Origin: Aspidiotus rigidus
Lineage: Eukaryota > Arthropoda > Insecta > Hemiptera > Diaspididae
Length of the DNA stretch: 64,000 nucleotides
NCBI GenBank assembly: GCA_035079385.1
Contig: JAVHKY010000054.1
Coordinates: 5,371,501-5,435,500, forward strand
Reading direction: 5' to 3'
The stretch's first letter is position 1. Each line of letters starts with the position of its first letter. A program made the translations under genes and the position numbers. Below are positions 38,245 through 51,199 of this stretch, piece after piece. The notes under the pieces were generated by a model. It was not told the DNA's origin and ran no database searches. It saw only the letters and a program-made list of their open reading frames with translations.

Positions 38245-39600
38245 AAAATGGTCAAAATATAGTACCCTCGGTATGGTACCAAATATGTTTGCGAAATCGA
38301 AGGATATTAGCTTGTCGTTACTCTTGATTTCCAACTTGGTTAGTTGCTCAATCAGCTCTCCATTGTTTTTGATGCTTTGTCTGGGTGCAAACTGATAGTT
38401 TTCTTTCAGGAATGTGCCTACGATCTTCGCTATCTTGTAGCATGGTGATTGAATGCTGTCGACCAGGGGTCTCATAGGACGGTTCGCTTTGTGGAGTTTT
38501 ACAAGCCCCTTGAGTTTTGGTGCAACTGGGTTCATCTCAAGCGTCCTTCCATTGCCGAGTACATTGTTCCGTTTCAACACAGCTTCCAGGTCATCTTGGT
38601 ATCTCTGTGTTGGGTCCTTGTGAGCTCTTGGTATCCATTTACTGCGATATACAACTCCACTTTTTAGGTGTAATCCTCCCTCTCCACTACCACCACCGTG
38701 TTACCTTCGTCCGCCAGATTGTTCTGTTGGATCTTCTTTTGTAGATTTGTAACCTTCCTTTACATTACTTGTGTTCTGTCATTGGTTTGGCACATATTCT
38801 CCTCGGTGTCCAACATCACTTTCCCAATTTTGGTCAGGGGTTCTGGTCTCACGTTGTGTTTCATGGTTTGGATTACTTGTTCGCAGCCAATGACCATTCT
38901 TTCGAGCTCACACTGGTCCAATCTCTCTGGCTGCACGTACTTGATGGCTTTGTCGAGCAGTGTTCTCGGTTCTGGGCAAATGTGCTCAGCTCTTCCTTTC
39001 TCTTCCTTTCTTTCTTCTTTCTTTCGGGTTAGTTCGGCAAGCTTCTTCTTGATGTGTTTTGTTTGGGCTTCCACTCGTTTTTCCACACAATCCTCACATT
39101 TCTTCTCCTCTCCTCCTTTTTCGAAGATGATTTCTTCAACTTCTACGGGGTGCAGTAACCTGGACAGATGGAAATATTGATCTTACAGTAAACCATTCAA
39201 CCTGATGGTGATTTTCTTGTAGAGTTCATTACTTTCGTTCTTTAGTCTCAATCTTTCGGGTTGCATCTTGATGCGTTTCACTGCTGCGCTGTTTCCTGAT
39301 GGCCTGATAGTCTTATACTTGCGAATAATGCCTCGTCTCAAGCATTCGTTATTGAACCAAATCTTCACATGTGTCACTCTTGGTTTGGCTTTGGTTTTCA
39401 GAAACTGCAAAACCTCATTAGCCATGTCTGGTGCGCTATTATTGGAACTCATATTGATCATAATGATACAAAACGACAGAAACTCTATTACAAGATAAAT
39501 ATTGCAATTGAAGCGCTGCGTGGAAAAAGGGCCCCCGTTCCATAAGAAATACATTAGCCGGAGGCAAGTTCCACGCAGCGCTTCAATTCTGATCACGGAA
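38245..39600 (-). pseudogene. Penelope-like element fragment (RT domain, disrupted)
   Basis: Minus-strand pieces occur in order. A lysine/glutamate-rich N-terminal segment spans about 39086-38760. A broken frame reads LADEGNTVVVVERE (compare ADKGNTxVxxDxxDY). The frame 38580-38242 reads APKLKGLVKLHKANRPMRPL, then SPCYKIAKIVGTFLKE and LISFDFANIFGTIP. These are the early reverse transcriptase motifs of Penelope-like elements (PxxYGLPKxHK, RPIVS, SFDVxSLFTxIP). Stops and frameshifts separate them, and the YADD and GIY-YIG parts are missing from this copy. A 20-bp perfect inverted repeat lies at 39506-39525 / 39569-39588 near its 5' end. Confidence 0.7.
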
Positions 39601-41159
39601 AAAGAGTCTTATGCAGAAACCTTCCAGGAAGTATTGTGAAAGCTCTGAATCACCCGACGAAAAGCTCTTGCTACTCAACCACACCAACCGCGCGTGAAGA
39701 ATACAATAATATGCTACACATTATTTCCAGCGTAAGCAAAGTCCACTGCATATACGTACATGAGATCTGCTACTGGTTGTAGGACAGACAATACTCTTGA
39801 CCTCTCGAAGCCGGCACATAACACCAATGAGAAAAATCTTTTCTATCTCAAAAGAAAATTCTCCAAAAAACTGATAGGATAATTATGTTGACAAAAGAAA
39901 AGCTAAGTGTGACTCCAATTTATGCCTACTGTATGATAACGCGAAAAATTTCTGCCATCATCCGCTTATAATCAGACCCACACGTGACTATAATCGTCTT
40001 CTCTCGTGTTCGTATATTGCTGGATGGTCGAAATTTTCATGGCATAAAAGTAGGCGTATTTTTTGCTCTACATTTTCAAGAGTGTCTTTAATATTCTCAC
40101 CACATCAACGTAGACATTAGTGAGTCGATAACTGGCCACAAAATGTACCACGGAAGTCAATACATGAAAGTTTAATACGGTTTAAATTCCAGTTCCCGAA
40201 TTAATCTTTCTCCATCAAAAACTTTCAATCCCGGTCTCGAAAGGGTAAGTCGGCATTTTTACGGGTGTCTATACGTGAAAATTGTGGTAATTGTTTCCGA
40301 GAAGATCGTTAAAATGCAGGCTTACACGTTATGTTAATTAATTATCTTCCTTCACATGACATCAAATGGCACAGACAGAAAAATTACAGTATATTCTTTT
40401 TATTTCGAGTGAGAGAAAGGTATACAAAGGAAAGAGGATGAAAGAAAACTTTCAAATCACCGCGAATAAGGGTTAAATAGGGTGAAGAGGTGCAAAGCGC
40501 GATGTTCGTCTAAATAAAAAGTTGTTACGGAACTATACAGCTCAGCTTTTGGATTACAGTTGATCTCATTCGGCTCTCTTAGTTCGCTATAGAATGAAAG
40601 AGGTGGTTCAGAAGAAAAGCTGTAGAAGAAGTAGAGGGTCGGTGGACGGAACTAAATTATTTCTATAAAAGTTCTGTTAATTAGGAAATAAAAAGGCTGC
40701 GCCATGTCGGTCTTGCTTCGCGTACGCCGAAGTAATTGTTATTCTTCTCGACGTTTTACGAGCAGAATTAAAAGAGAAGTAACAAGGTTTTTTTTTTCTT
40801 TCTTCAGTAACAGAAAGATCGTGTCTTTCTTTTATGGAAGAGGGCAGCACGCTGTATAAAGTGAGAAAAAACTTTTTCCTATTATTTTCCTCTTGTCTAA
40901 GGCGTGTTTACCATCTTTTCTCGTTACATTCAAGAATAGTTCATTAGAATGTTAATGTGACTCGCTCAACGAATTCGCGTCTCTTCGTCGATACCAGATT
41001 TTTAGGTTTTTTATATTCTATCCGCGTGAAATTTTACAAAAAAAAATTATCTTCGATTCATGTACTCGATCTTTCAAATTTTGACAAAATTTGTCAAGGA
41101 CACGACATATTGCATTATTGCTTAAGATTGCTGCGACATATACCTACATGCAATTTTAG
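39601..41159. other. No gene or recognised repeat
   Basis: Unremarkable AT-rich sequence between two Penelope fragments of opposite orientation. Confidence 0.5.
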
Positions 41160-42290
41160 TCTTGAAGAAAGAGAACTTCAACTGAAAGATTAGGGGTCCA
41201 AATTCAGAAGTGCAATCCCAACACGCTATTTTCCACCTGAACGAAGCATCATACAGAGACAACAGGAAGCTGATGGAAGGAAAAGCGAGGTGGAAATCAA
41301 AAGCAACAATAAACTGATATCCTCGGCTGTGACAAAAATGTTTGGTACTATACCAAAAGAGAAACTTCTTATCCGTCTGCAAAATAACAAGAACCATGTG
41401 AACGCTGACAAGCTGAAGTATTCAAAGCGAAAAATATTGACAGGCAGCAAGTTCAGAAACTCGATTAAATACTGGACAAGATACATATAGATTATATCTT
41501 AATTGTATGATCAGGCACTAATAGACTAGTGGACCAATCAGTTGTTCAAACAAATGAGATGAATGAGAGCATAAAATTCACAGTGGAAATAGGGCAATGA
41601 GACCATCGAACATTTGGATCTGACACTCAAACTAGAGAGCAACAAGATAGAATGCCTACGCTTTTCGATACCATCATCCCAAACGACTCCTACCACCACT
41701 CCAGGCACAAGTTTACAGTGATTCAGAACTACTGCTATTGAGCAATCTCTTTCCTGAAGAACAATCAAGGGACGAGGAAAAAAATCGGAATAGTGAAGCA
41801 GATCTCAGCGGCGTTGTAGAGGGAGTCATCGAGAAATTGGAAGCCAAATAGGTAACCCAAGATCACGCAGTGAGAAAGTACTCCAGGTCAGTAGCACACA
41901 TGGCAAAGTACACAAACAAGATGATAAAAGCGTTAAGTTTTTATGACGTAAATTTGAGCATCCATAACCATGGTGAAAAGGTTAAGGAATGATCAGACGG
42001 AGAAAAAAGACAAGGGAGGCCTGAGCGAGTGTACAAACTTAGATGCCAACAGTGCGAAGGCAACTACATTGGTGAGACTGGATGAAAGTTCGACATCAAG
42101 AGAAAGGACTACAAAACGTCAAGGGAGAAAGAAGATGGTAAGTCACTGATGTTTGGCAAACTCGGCAATGAAGAAGAGCACAATAGTGAAGGAATATTCA
42201 TAACATCATATGAAGAGAAGAAAACTCTAGGAACAGCTGGAGATAGCAAAGGTGAAGAGGAGAATAGCTAGCCTCTTGAACAATCTTCTT
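41160..42290 (+). pseudogene. Penelope-like element fragment with GIY-YIG remnant
   Basis: Plus-strand frames show IKSNNKLISSAVTKMFGTIP (about 41295-41354), the same motif as in the 38.2-kb copy. HLDLTLKLESNKIECLRF follows at about 41608-41660. At 42029-42083 VYKLRCQQCEGNYIGETG is the GIY-YIG endonuclease start typical of Penelope (VYKxxCxxCxxxYIGxTG). The next codon is a stop (TGA) where Arg is expected. Many stops show an old copy. Confidence 0.7.
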
Positions 42291-43200
42291 CTTCTTGTAA
42301 TGCCTTCTCCATTTAGAGGTTGGCTATCCAATTGGGTATCTGTATTTTGAAGACTGCTCTCCGGAACAGCTCTGTTGATGAGCATCCTATTTACCGACGT
42401 ATAGGTCCTTCAGCCGTGAGTTCTGACGTCTGCCCTCCACCACGACTCAGAATTACTCCTAATCAAGCTTAATTAATTATTTGTGTTACGTTTGGGTTGA
42501 TTGTAGCCGTGCGCACAGTTAAAAATTGACTAAAACCCCGAGTAGCTTTAATAAACTATATATACAGGATGTAGGGGAGGCACAAATTCGGGAACTGATG
42601 GCCCATGTTGGTATAGATAAGATCCAATTTTTCGGAACCACTTTCAACTCGGCATTTCTTATGAGAGGGGCCATCCTCCATTGAGGAGAGAGTTTGTTGT
42701 TACAGATAACATTTTGCGCTTTTGGTTAATCGACCGTCTCTGGGGGAAAGGGGGTTGCACACGGGAAGAGAAATAGATATAGATTGTAAAATTGATGGCA
42801 TAAATAGGTACAATTTAAACCTAGTATTTTGAGACTACTTTCAGATTGGAGCCCGAATTGAGAGGGGTTGTTACCGTTAATTCAATGGTATCCATTGTGG
42901 ATCAGGAACATATCCTTCAAGTATTTAGCCAGTTATATGTCCTAATGTAGTGGAGGTGGAGCAAAATCCGCTTGATTCACAACTAATTGGAGGTCGAGCC
43001 TTGTTCAAAGAAGTATAGCAATACATCGTGACATTCCTGACCTTATTAGTTAATCTCTGCACTTGTAGAAGTGTCTTTGGACATGAACTTGAGAAAAGCA
43101 TGTCTATTCGTTTAAGTTTTTATTCCATAAAATCAACTTCATAACTGAGAGCTTACGAGTCTTTCATGAGAAGTTTTAAGGAAAGTTGAGTAGGCAAAGT
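42291..43200. other. No recognised gene
   Basis: Contains CTTCTTCTTCTTGTAATGCC at about 42287, resembling simple-repeat element tails, and otherwise nothing I can name. Confidence 0.4.
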
Positions 43201-45010
43201 ATTCGCGCTGCAATCAAGGGCGGGATGATGGACCACAGCACACTTCATCTGACACCCAGAATTTGTCAAAAATTTTGGAAAAAGTGCCAAAAGACGGGTA
43301 CTCAGACTGTTTAACAACATACTGGAAACAGGAAAACTACCGAACTTATTTAAGACATCCACGATCATAGCCATTCCAAAGCCGGGGAAGGACCACTCAA
43401 AAGCAGAGAACTATCGACCTGTAACAGTGCTAAGCGTCATCTATAAAACACTGGAGAGAATAATATATAACCGAATAAAATTTGCTATTGACGACAACAT
43501 CCCAGTAGAACAAGCAGGTTTCCGAACATCAAGAAGTTGCGTAGACCAGATAAATGCTCTGACCACGCATATCGAACATGGTTTTCAAGAGAACAAGAAG
43601 ACAGCAGTAGCGTTCATAGATCTCTTAGCCACCTACGACATAGTGTGGCGCACAGGACTACTTACCAAATCCCTGAAAGTAATACCTTGCAGAACTCTGT
43701 ACAGATTGCTAAATGAAATGATCTGTAACAGAAGACTTACAGTCAACCTGGCGGGAAAGGAAAGTCGATTGAGAACATTGAATAACGGCCTGCCACAGGG
43801 GTCAGTGCTCGTACCGATGTTATTCAATTTATACACTTCGGATCTGCCGCCAACAACATCGCGGAAATTTATGTACGCAAACGACCTGGCACTAGCAACT
43901 CAGAATAATAAGATGCAGATCATAGAGGAACAGCTTAAAGAGGTTGAAGGAATATTTTGAACAACGACGCCTGCTACTGAACAAAAATAAGACAGTGATA
44001 TCGGCCTTCCATTTAACCAGCCAACTAGCGAAAAGCAAACTGAATATAAGAACAGGCAACCAAAAATACAACATGAGGACACCCCAAAATATCTGGGTGT
44101 CACCCTCGACCGATAACTGATATACCGAAAACACGTAGAAAACACAGCTGCCAAAATCAGAACAAGAAATAATATCATCCAAAAGTTAGCAGGAACAACA
44201 TGGGGAGCACCAACAGCAACCCTGCGGACATCAGCTCTCGCTTTGGTCTATAATTCAGCAGCCGAATAGGCTGCAATCGCCGCCGCTGTATGGCTCAACA
44301 GTGCACATACCAGAAAAATTGACGTCGAACTGAACGCAACTATGCCAATAATAACAGGAACTGTAAGATCTACTCCAACAGCCTGGCTACCAGTATTGAG
44401 TAACATCATGCCCCCTGAGCTGAGAAGAAAAGAAGCCGCAGCCAAGAAATGGTCCAAACAAAGCCCTTCCAATACATAAGGACACAGGAGCCTGACAAAA
44501 ACTCAAATCAAGAAAACCGGCGTACAAAACTGCAAGTGAACTAATCACGCAGAAATTTAATGGGATTCAAGCCTGGAGACAAGAATGGACAGAAGACAAC
44601 CCGGACAAAAAGGGAATCACCCAGGAACCAAACATTAAACCAAAAGGTTTCGACCTTCCAAGAAAAACCTGGACAACACTGAACAGATTCCGCACGCAAC
44701 AAGGGCGATGCAAGAAAATGCTCAAGAGATGGGGTCTCACAAACGAGGCATGGTGCGACTGCGGGGAGGAGGAGCAATCGGAAAAATGCTAAAAACGGGC
44801 CTTGGAGGGAGGCTGGAATGAAATAGCGGAACTATCTGATCGAGCAGTGGAATGGCTGGGAAAACTGGATATTAATGTATGATTGAATAGACACCAAATT
44901 AATGTTACCTGTCACACCTCACGTTTTAATGTTTCAACTTTAGTTTAATTTTTGAAAATATTTTTAAGTGCTGTTTGTATACCCGAAGACATAAGAATAA
45001 TAATAATCTG
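43200..45010 (+). pseudogene. Jockey-like non-LTR retrotransposon, RT region, inactive
   Basis: Fingers and palm motifs appear in order: STIIAIPKPGKDHSKAENYR, then PVTVLSVIYKTLERIIYNRI, EQAGFRTSRSCVDQI, AVAFIDLLATYDIVW and NGLPQGSVLVPMLFNLY. At 43874-43885 the active-site box reads YAND instead of YADD, so the metal-binding pair is damaged. Downstream frames continue with TTWGAPTATLRTSALALVYN and the cysteine-rich WGLTNEAWCDCGEEEQS region (about 44732-44785). Frameshifts occur near 43960, 44110 and 44270. The copy is 5' truncated and ends near an AATAATAATAATC tail at about 44995-45010. Confidence 0.8.
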
Positions 45011-47404
45011 AGTGTAAGGCGTGGAGGCTTGAGCAGGGCAACGCTGAAACGCTTACGCCGAATAGCCTCGTAGCAGCTATCCTAGGTGTTTGTATTTCCA
45101 GCCACAGTCATGAAGAAGAAGATGTGCGTGGACGGAATAGGCAAATGGAGAACCTTAAACTTGCTATGGCTTACTCAACACACATACAAACGACACTCTG
45201 CAGGAAGTTGAAGGAAGAAGAAGAGAGACTCCGACAGTGGCTCAGTTTTAAGTTGTGTCTAGTTTGTGGGTTAAGGTTCACATGCCTGGGGGAACCGCAA
45301 CTTGGCGGTTATCAAGAAGAGGAAGTTTCGCCGAGAAGACACTTTCAACATCGAAGTTATACCCAAAAATGTCGATTCCAGTGTTGGAGAGGACGGGCGG
45401 CTTAGCACATGCGACACGAGCGATAACTGAGAGCTAAATCAATGATGATAGTGCCGAATTCGCAATCCAAAGTACGATGGCCCCAAGTCATTCTGTGTCC
45501 CTTGAAAACACTTCTTTACAGCTAATTATCCGAGAAGAATTACGTCTGCAAAAGATGCGAGAAACGTACCTGATGCATCACTCCATCTTTCGATCTCAAT
45601 GAACGCGACGAGAATAGGAAAGCAGAAAAGTCCTCGTCCAAAACTTCCGTCTATCGATAAGTTATGTACCTAGAACGATAGTAAAAGTATTTTTAATCGC
45701 TACACAACAAATGGCTGCCATTACAATCGGAACCCATTTAACAGTTAGCACGCACTTCAAACAGTAATCGACGTCGCAAACAGTAATCGACGTCGCAATT
45801 GCATTCCTCGGAAGTAATTCGAGTGCGTTTTTGCCCGGCTCTTCAACTCTTTTGAATCGAGTATCCCGCATCCGTAATACTTCTCCATTTACATTATCCT
45901 CGCTATTTTTTCTCTCTTTTAAACTCTCGAATTTTTTCTTTTCTTTTCTTTCCTCTTCGCGCTACCAGTGTTGTAATTCTTACATTAAAGGGGTCGCTGG
46001 CGTTACAAACACAATAAAAATTTCTGAAAACCTTATAAATTCAACGAAGAATAGAGATTTTTGTGGAAGGAACATGCTTTAGTATCTGCGCCCTTTCCCA
46101 AGGGTTCGCTTTCTTCTTCTATTTTAATGTTTTATTTTATTTTATTATTTTTTTTTTTGTCAAATAATTTATTTAACGCATAAAAGCGACGTCCGGTGAA
46201 CGCCCACACATCGTATGTAGATGTTGTACTTTAAAAATGTAACATTTCGCAGTCTGTATATCCATATGCTAGCCAAATGAAAGTATGGTGTTTAGGAGAC
46301 ATGCAGAAGGGTTTTAGAGAAACCGAGAGGAAAAATATAAAAACGGTATAATTTTCCTAAATAAAAAGTTTTTTCTTCGTCTCTTGTCAGAAAATTGGAA
46401 CCCCAAAATTGTAAATTCACTCCGGTGGATTTTTTTAAAATTTTATTCTTGTTTATCTTGTGTATACGACGGCGTTTCTTCGACGAAAGCAATGCAACAA
46501 GGTATTTGTTTACCGAAAAGTGATAAAAATAATAATAAAAAATGAAACATAAACTCAGCAACGCGATTCTATTCTTTTCCATTTTTTTCTCTCTCCTCCC
46601 TCTTCTATTTTCTTTTTCTTCGTTTATAATACAAAACACATTTTTATCTGCATAATACACGGTCTAAATATGATTTATACGTTACAATTGTCTACGGTAC
46701 GGTAATGGAAATTTTACGTGCCTTTGGGGGAATGTTAGTTGCGAAATATTTTCTACGAAAATTATTTTAAAACGCGATAAAAAGAATAAACTGTGAGGAG
46801 AGATGGCAAAAAGAGGTGAGACTAATGTGTATTCGTTGAACGACGATCTAAATTTTCGTCATTCGTTGCTGCTTATTTTAATTTTACAACCTGGCGGCGT
46901 TTTTACAATATGCATATGTATTTGCGTTGTAACCGTTCAACGTGCTGAAGAGATCGAGAGAAAATTCCACCTACCCTACCGATATATGGGGAAAAAAATG
47001 TAATACAACGTACAAATACATAGGATATAAAAACAATATGCGATAAAGACATTCGGAATTATCGTGAATGTGTTTGCACTTACACATTTTAACTTTATTT
47101 CCATAATTCCCTTTAAGTTATTTTAACTTCTTATTACGAGTAAATTGCATTTCTGATGTCGTCATACATTCAGAAAAGGAAAAATACCCTTACGGCTGGA
47201 ATGAGCTCGATTCGGCTTCTATTTTCAAACTTCAAATGCCAAGGGAGTGAAATAGAAAGTAAAGAAAGATTTATAGGCCATTGAAAATTTTGCAATGGTA
47301 ACGGGGAACCCGCAAGCTCCTCTGCCCCTTGAAAAATAGCTATAGTCTAAAATTATGAAATGTTTTTAATATCTCAAAATACACCACTACAGGTAAATAA
47401 TTTA
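45011..47404. other. No recognised gene
   Basis: Low-complexity and AT-rich sequence. A short direct repeat (CAGTAATCGACGTCGCAA twice) lies at about 45762-45799. No domain is recognisable in the open frames. Confidence 0.5.
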
Positions 47405-47408
47405 TTAA

Positions 47409-47892
47409 GGGTGTGCTTTACTTGTTCGGAAACTCTGAAACGGTGTACGATAAGTTGCATAAACATCCCCAAAAACCCTGCAAGGTTCGAGAAGCCAGCG
47501 GTCACTACGCGACGCTTGTCGGTCGTACGGGGGTAGTCCTCGTAACAAGTGACGAGGAATGATTTTGCAAGGTCAGATCTTAGGGTTCCATTTTCCTACG
47601 AATTTTTTCGATCTCTGGAAATGTTGTACAGAAGGGTTCAACGAAAGGCACTATCGGAATAGAATCCTGAATTTTGGCTCCAGAAGAATTTCACTCTCGT
47701 CAGAAAACAGACGAATTTTTACCCATGAAAGTATAAGAAAAAATTTAAAAATTATGCTTCGATAGCGCCCCTGATTGAACCTTTCTGGAAAATATTTCAA
47801 TTATTCAGAAAGATCCGTTGAAAATTCGGGCAGTGAAATGTGATTTTCGGTACCATGTTTTACGAGCATATTTTCTCAAGTAAAGCACACCC
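47409..47892. mobile_element. 484-bp MITE with TTAA target duplication
   Basis: The ends GGGTGTGCTTTACTTG and their complement are flanked by TTAA at 47405-47408 and 47893-47896. The terminal bases match the pair at 7119-8360 (GGGTRTGCTYTAC), so these are one family. No ORF is credible. Confidence 0.85.
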
Positions 47893-47999
47893 TTAAGGTT
47901 ACAAGTTACAATTGGTTTTGGTACGCCATCGACTAGCTGAAAACGAACTAAAGTAAACAGCGAGAACAAAAAAGAAGAGACTGCAAAGAGGAGGAGGGA

Positions 48000-48311
48000 G
48001 AAGGTTTGTAAATGTAAGTTGTAAGAGAATTATAGAAATCGAGAACGTACCGTGTCTCCATGGCTGGCTGCCACGATTACCAACTCTGGATATAGTCACA
48101 TGAATGAGCCTGACGTTTAAGAGATGCATGTCGTGACCTGTTTCGACTGGATGCTCTGCGACAGTCCTTAAATGCTTTAAAGTGTTCTGTGATGCCCGTT
48201 TTGATGCCTCTGCCAGTCTGACCGATGTATATGGCGTCACATGAGCCGTAAGAGATTTCGAAGACCACACACTTCTTTTAGTACGAGAAGATGACCTAGA
48301 CTCGACATCTA
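48000..48311 (-). pseudogene. Penelope-like element, GIY-YIG end (left half of a split copy)
   Basis: The minus-strand frame reads VFEISYGSCDAIYIGQTGRG then KTGITEHFKAFKDCR. The next block continues in another frame as KHLRTVAEHPVETGHDMHLL. These are the GIY-YIG core and the following AxHxxxTGH motif of Penelope endonucleases, separated by one frameshift. The missing upstream part lies at 52703-53200 on the other side of the 4.4-kb insertion. Confidence 0.75.
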
Positions 48312-49199
48312 TAGTGTAGGCAAATGAGAAAAAAAAAAACATTTTGGTGGCGCAAACGTTTCTTTGCTGAAAATGGTTCAGGATGTGGTCCTGAACAACA
48401 TACTAAAAATCCCGCGTTTTCCCCCAGGACCTTCTTTTTTTATGGTGGTTCGAACTACCCAAAAATTAGTTTTTCGCCTATATCGCGTGAAATTGAAATT
48501 TTATTAAAAAATGTTTCAAACAAAAGTTGTTCCTCGTTAAATTTCCTACCAAATAACGAATTAAAATTTCAGCCTACGACAATCAGTGCCTTTGCAAAAA
48601 ATAAGCAATTCATCCTTCGGGACGTTCTGTTTTATTAGGGGTTTCAACCCCCCAAGATTTAGTCTTTGCTTATATCTTGTCTACTAGAAATTTTATTAAA
48701 AAATGTTTCAAACAAAAGTTATTCCTCGTTAAATTTGCTACCAAATGACGTATTCAAGGTTTAGTCTAGGTCAATTAGTGCCCCGGCAATGCCTTGAAAG
48801 GCCGCTCGAAAGAGGACCAAAATCAGTTTTCCATAATATCTTACAAAATTGAAATTTTATGAAAAAATGTTTCAAATAAAAATTAGATGCCATTGCAGGA
48901 CTGCAATGGCAGCGGGGAATCCGCTGTCCCGAGTCCCCTGGAACCTGAAGTTTTTCCGAGTCCTGAAAATCATGATGTGACAACTTGAACGCGCTGCAAT
49001 TTCAAGGAAGCCGTTTTCTTTCCAAGTCCTCCTCCTACCATATATAGCTTGGAGGTCGGAATTTTTCCAAGTCCTTCTCTCATCATATATATAGCTCGGA
49101 GGTGGGAATTTTTGTAAGTCCCCTTCCTATCATATGGCTAGAGGATTGAAATTTTTCCAAGTGCCCCTGCTATCATATATAGCGAAGGTAGGAATTTGA

Positions 49200-49765
49200 A
49201 CAGGGAAACTGTTTTATGGGGGGCTTTTTGAGAAATTTGCCGTGCGCCGTCCGCCGTCCAGCAAAAAACTTGAAAGAATATCGACTCTCGCCTCGAGCTA
49301 TAAATGAAAGGTGGGGGGGGGGGGACTTATAAAAATGTCGACTATCGCGCTATATATGATAGGAGAGGGACTGGGAAAAATTTCAACTCTGGAGCTATGT
49401 GTGATGGGAGGAGGACTTGGAAAAATTTCGACTCTCATAGGAGAGCGACTTGAAATAATTTCGACTCTCAAGCTACAAATATATATGATAGGAGGGGGAC
49501 ATGGAAAAAATTTCGACTCTCGAGCCATATATGATAGGAGAAGGACTTGGAAAAATTTCGACTCTCGAGCTATATACTTATGGTAGGAGGGGACTTGGAA
49601 AAATTTGGATTATCGAGCTATATATGATAGGAACTTGGTCTAGGCCTTCTTTATACTAGCTTTACCCAGGTCTAGGCTTCCTTGAATTTTCAATACCAAA
49701 TCCCATTTGACTCAGACAACAGGTTCCCTGCGCTCCTCGTTTAACTTCGTTAAGGAAGCCGTCGT
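49200..49765 (+). repeat. Nearly full-length minisatellite-cored module
   Basis: It begins GAACAGGGAAACTGTTTTAT, passes the CCGTGCGCCGTCCGCC block and several 45-bp units. It ends with GGTCTAGGCCTTC, TTTTCAATACCAAATCCC, CAACAGGTTCCCTGCG and AACTTCGTTAAGGAAGCC. It shows the module's end-to-end order outside the big array. Further 45-bp units follow to about 50010. Confidence 0.8.
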
Positions 49766-50275
49766 TTTTCTAAGTCCTCCTCCTATCATATATAGCTCGG
49801 AGACAAGAATTTTTTCAAGTCCCCTTCCTATCATATATGGCTAGAGGGTCGAAATTTTTTCAAGTCCCCTTCCTACCATATATAGCTCGGAGGTCGGAAT
49901 TCTTCTAAGTCCCCTTCTATCATATATAGCTTGGAGGTAGGAATGTTTCTAAGTCCACTTCCTATCATATTAGCTCGACAGTCGACATTTTTCCAAGTCC
50001 TCTTCCCCTCTCCGTGACGTCATCAACCTCGCTCGCGCTCGCGGACGAAAATTTCCTGCGAGTATCCCCAACAAAAAGGATAGCGGGTTCCCGCTAAAAG
50101 TTGTTCTTCCTTGAATTTCCTATCAAATGAGCTATTCAGCTTTCAGGATAGAGCAACTAGTCTTTAAAAAAGGGTTTTCGATATTAAAAATAAAAGGATG
50201 TGCTATATTTTTTTGACATGTTCCATGTCTTTTCTCTCGCCGGACCCCGATTTTGAAACTCGCGAGTACACCCCG

Positions 50276-50296
50276 CGTAATAATAATAATTAATAA

Positions 50297-50341
<45 letters not shown>

Positions 50342-50745
50342 AAATAATTAAATAAATAAATAATTAATATAATTAAATAATTAAAAAATTAATATAATTA
50401 AATAATTAAATAAATAAATAATTAAATAAATAAATAATTAAATAATTAATATACTTAAATAATTAATATGATTAAATAATTAAATAAATAAATAATTAAA
50501 TAATTAATATAATTAATAATTAGAAAATTTTCTAAGTCTCTCTTCCTTATGGCTGGATAGTCGACATTTTTCCAAGTCCCCTAGACTTGAATTGTCTCAT
50601 ACCATTCCAATACAACAGCGAGACGGGGGGCGAACTCGTAATAATTAATAATAAATAAATAAATAAATAAATAAATAAAATATAAATAAATAATAATAAA
50701 TAATTAAATAATTAAATAATTAAATAAATAAATAAATAAAGGCTG
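50276..50745. repeat. AAATA/ATTA microsatellite blocks with a duplicated spacer
   Basis: Long AATA and AATTA tracts at 50276-50522 and 50640-50740. Each is followed by the same spacer of about 70 bp (GGCTGGATAGTCGA...CCCTAGACTTGAATTGTC), at about 50552 and 50741. Confidence 0.9.
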
Positions 50746-51199
50746 GATAGTCGAAATTTTTCCAAGTCCCCTAGACTTGAATTGTCTCATACCATTCCGA
50801 TACAACAGCGAGTTCGCGCTACCTCATATTTCTCATAGAAGACTTGTACGACGCCAAGATAGGTAAAGGGGTAAAGGAATAATATCTCACGAACACTTGA
50901 CCTAGTAGAAGCCTAGACTGAAATATTTCAAGATGACTGATAAAATATAAAAGACATGGAACATGATTTTCATTTATTTGGCTATGCCAGAAAATTTTTT
51001 TTATATTCAGATTGTTTTGGTGCTGATTTATGGAAGTCTTACGTCATTGCAGATTGTAAAGACTATTTTTTCTACCAGTGATAGAAATATTGAAAAGATG
51101 GAAATTAAATAAATATTTTTCTCATATTCATGATTCACATGGTACCTAGGTCTTGAAATAAAAACGATTCAAGTCGCGTTGTATGAAAGACTCTACGGC

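Larger units (their letters stand above)
34762..38255. mobile_element. TIR element carrying mitochondrial DNA (copy 1, 3' truncated)
   Basis: It starts CCCCGATAAACCAAATCGAC and matches 56398-58753 block for block: the GGTC/TTGGTCGA-rich left part, the mitochondrial segment, and a right part beginning TCTCGATATAATCCTGCTAA. It differs by a Mutator-like insertion (35208-36034) and by a tandem second mitochondrial unit that carries a MITE (37061-37318). The similarity ends at about 38255, next to a Penelope fragment, so the right terminal repeat is missing here. Confidence 0.7.
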
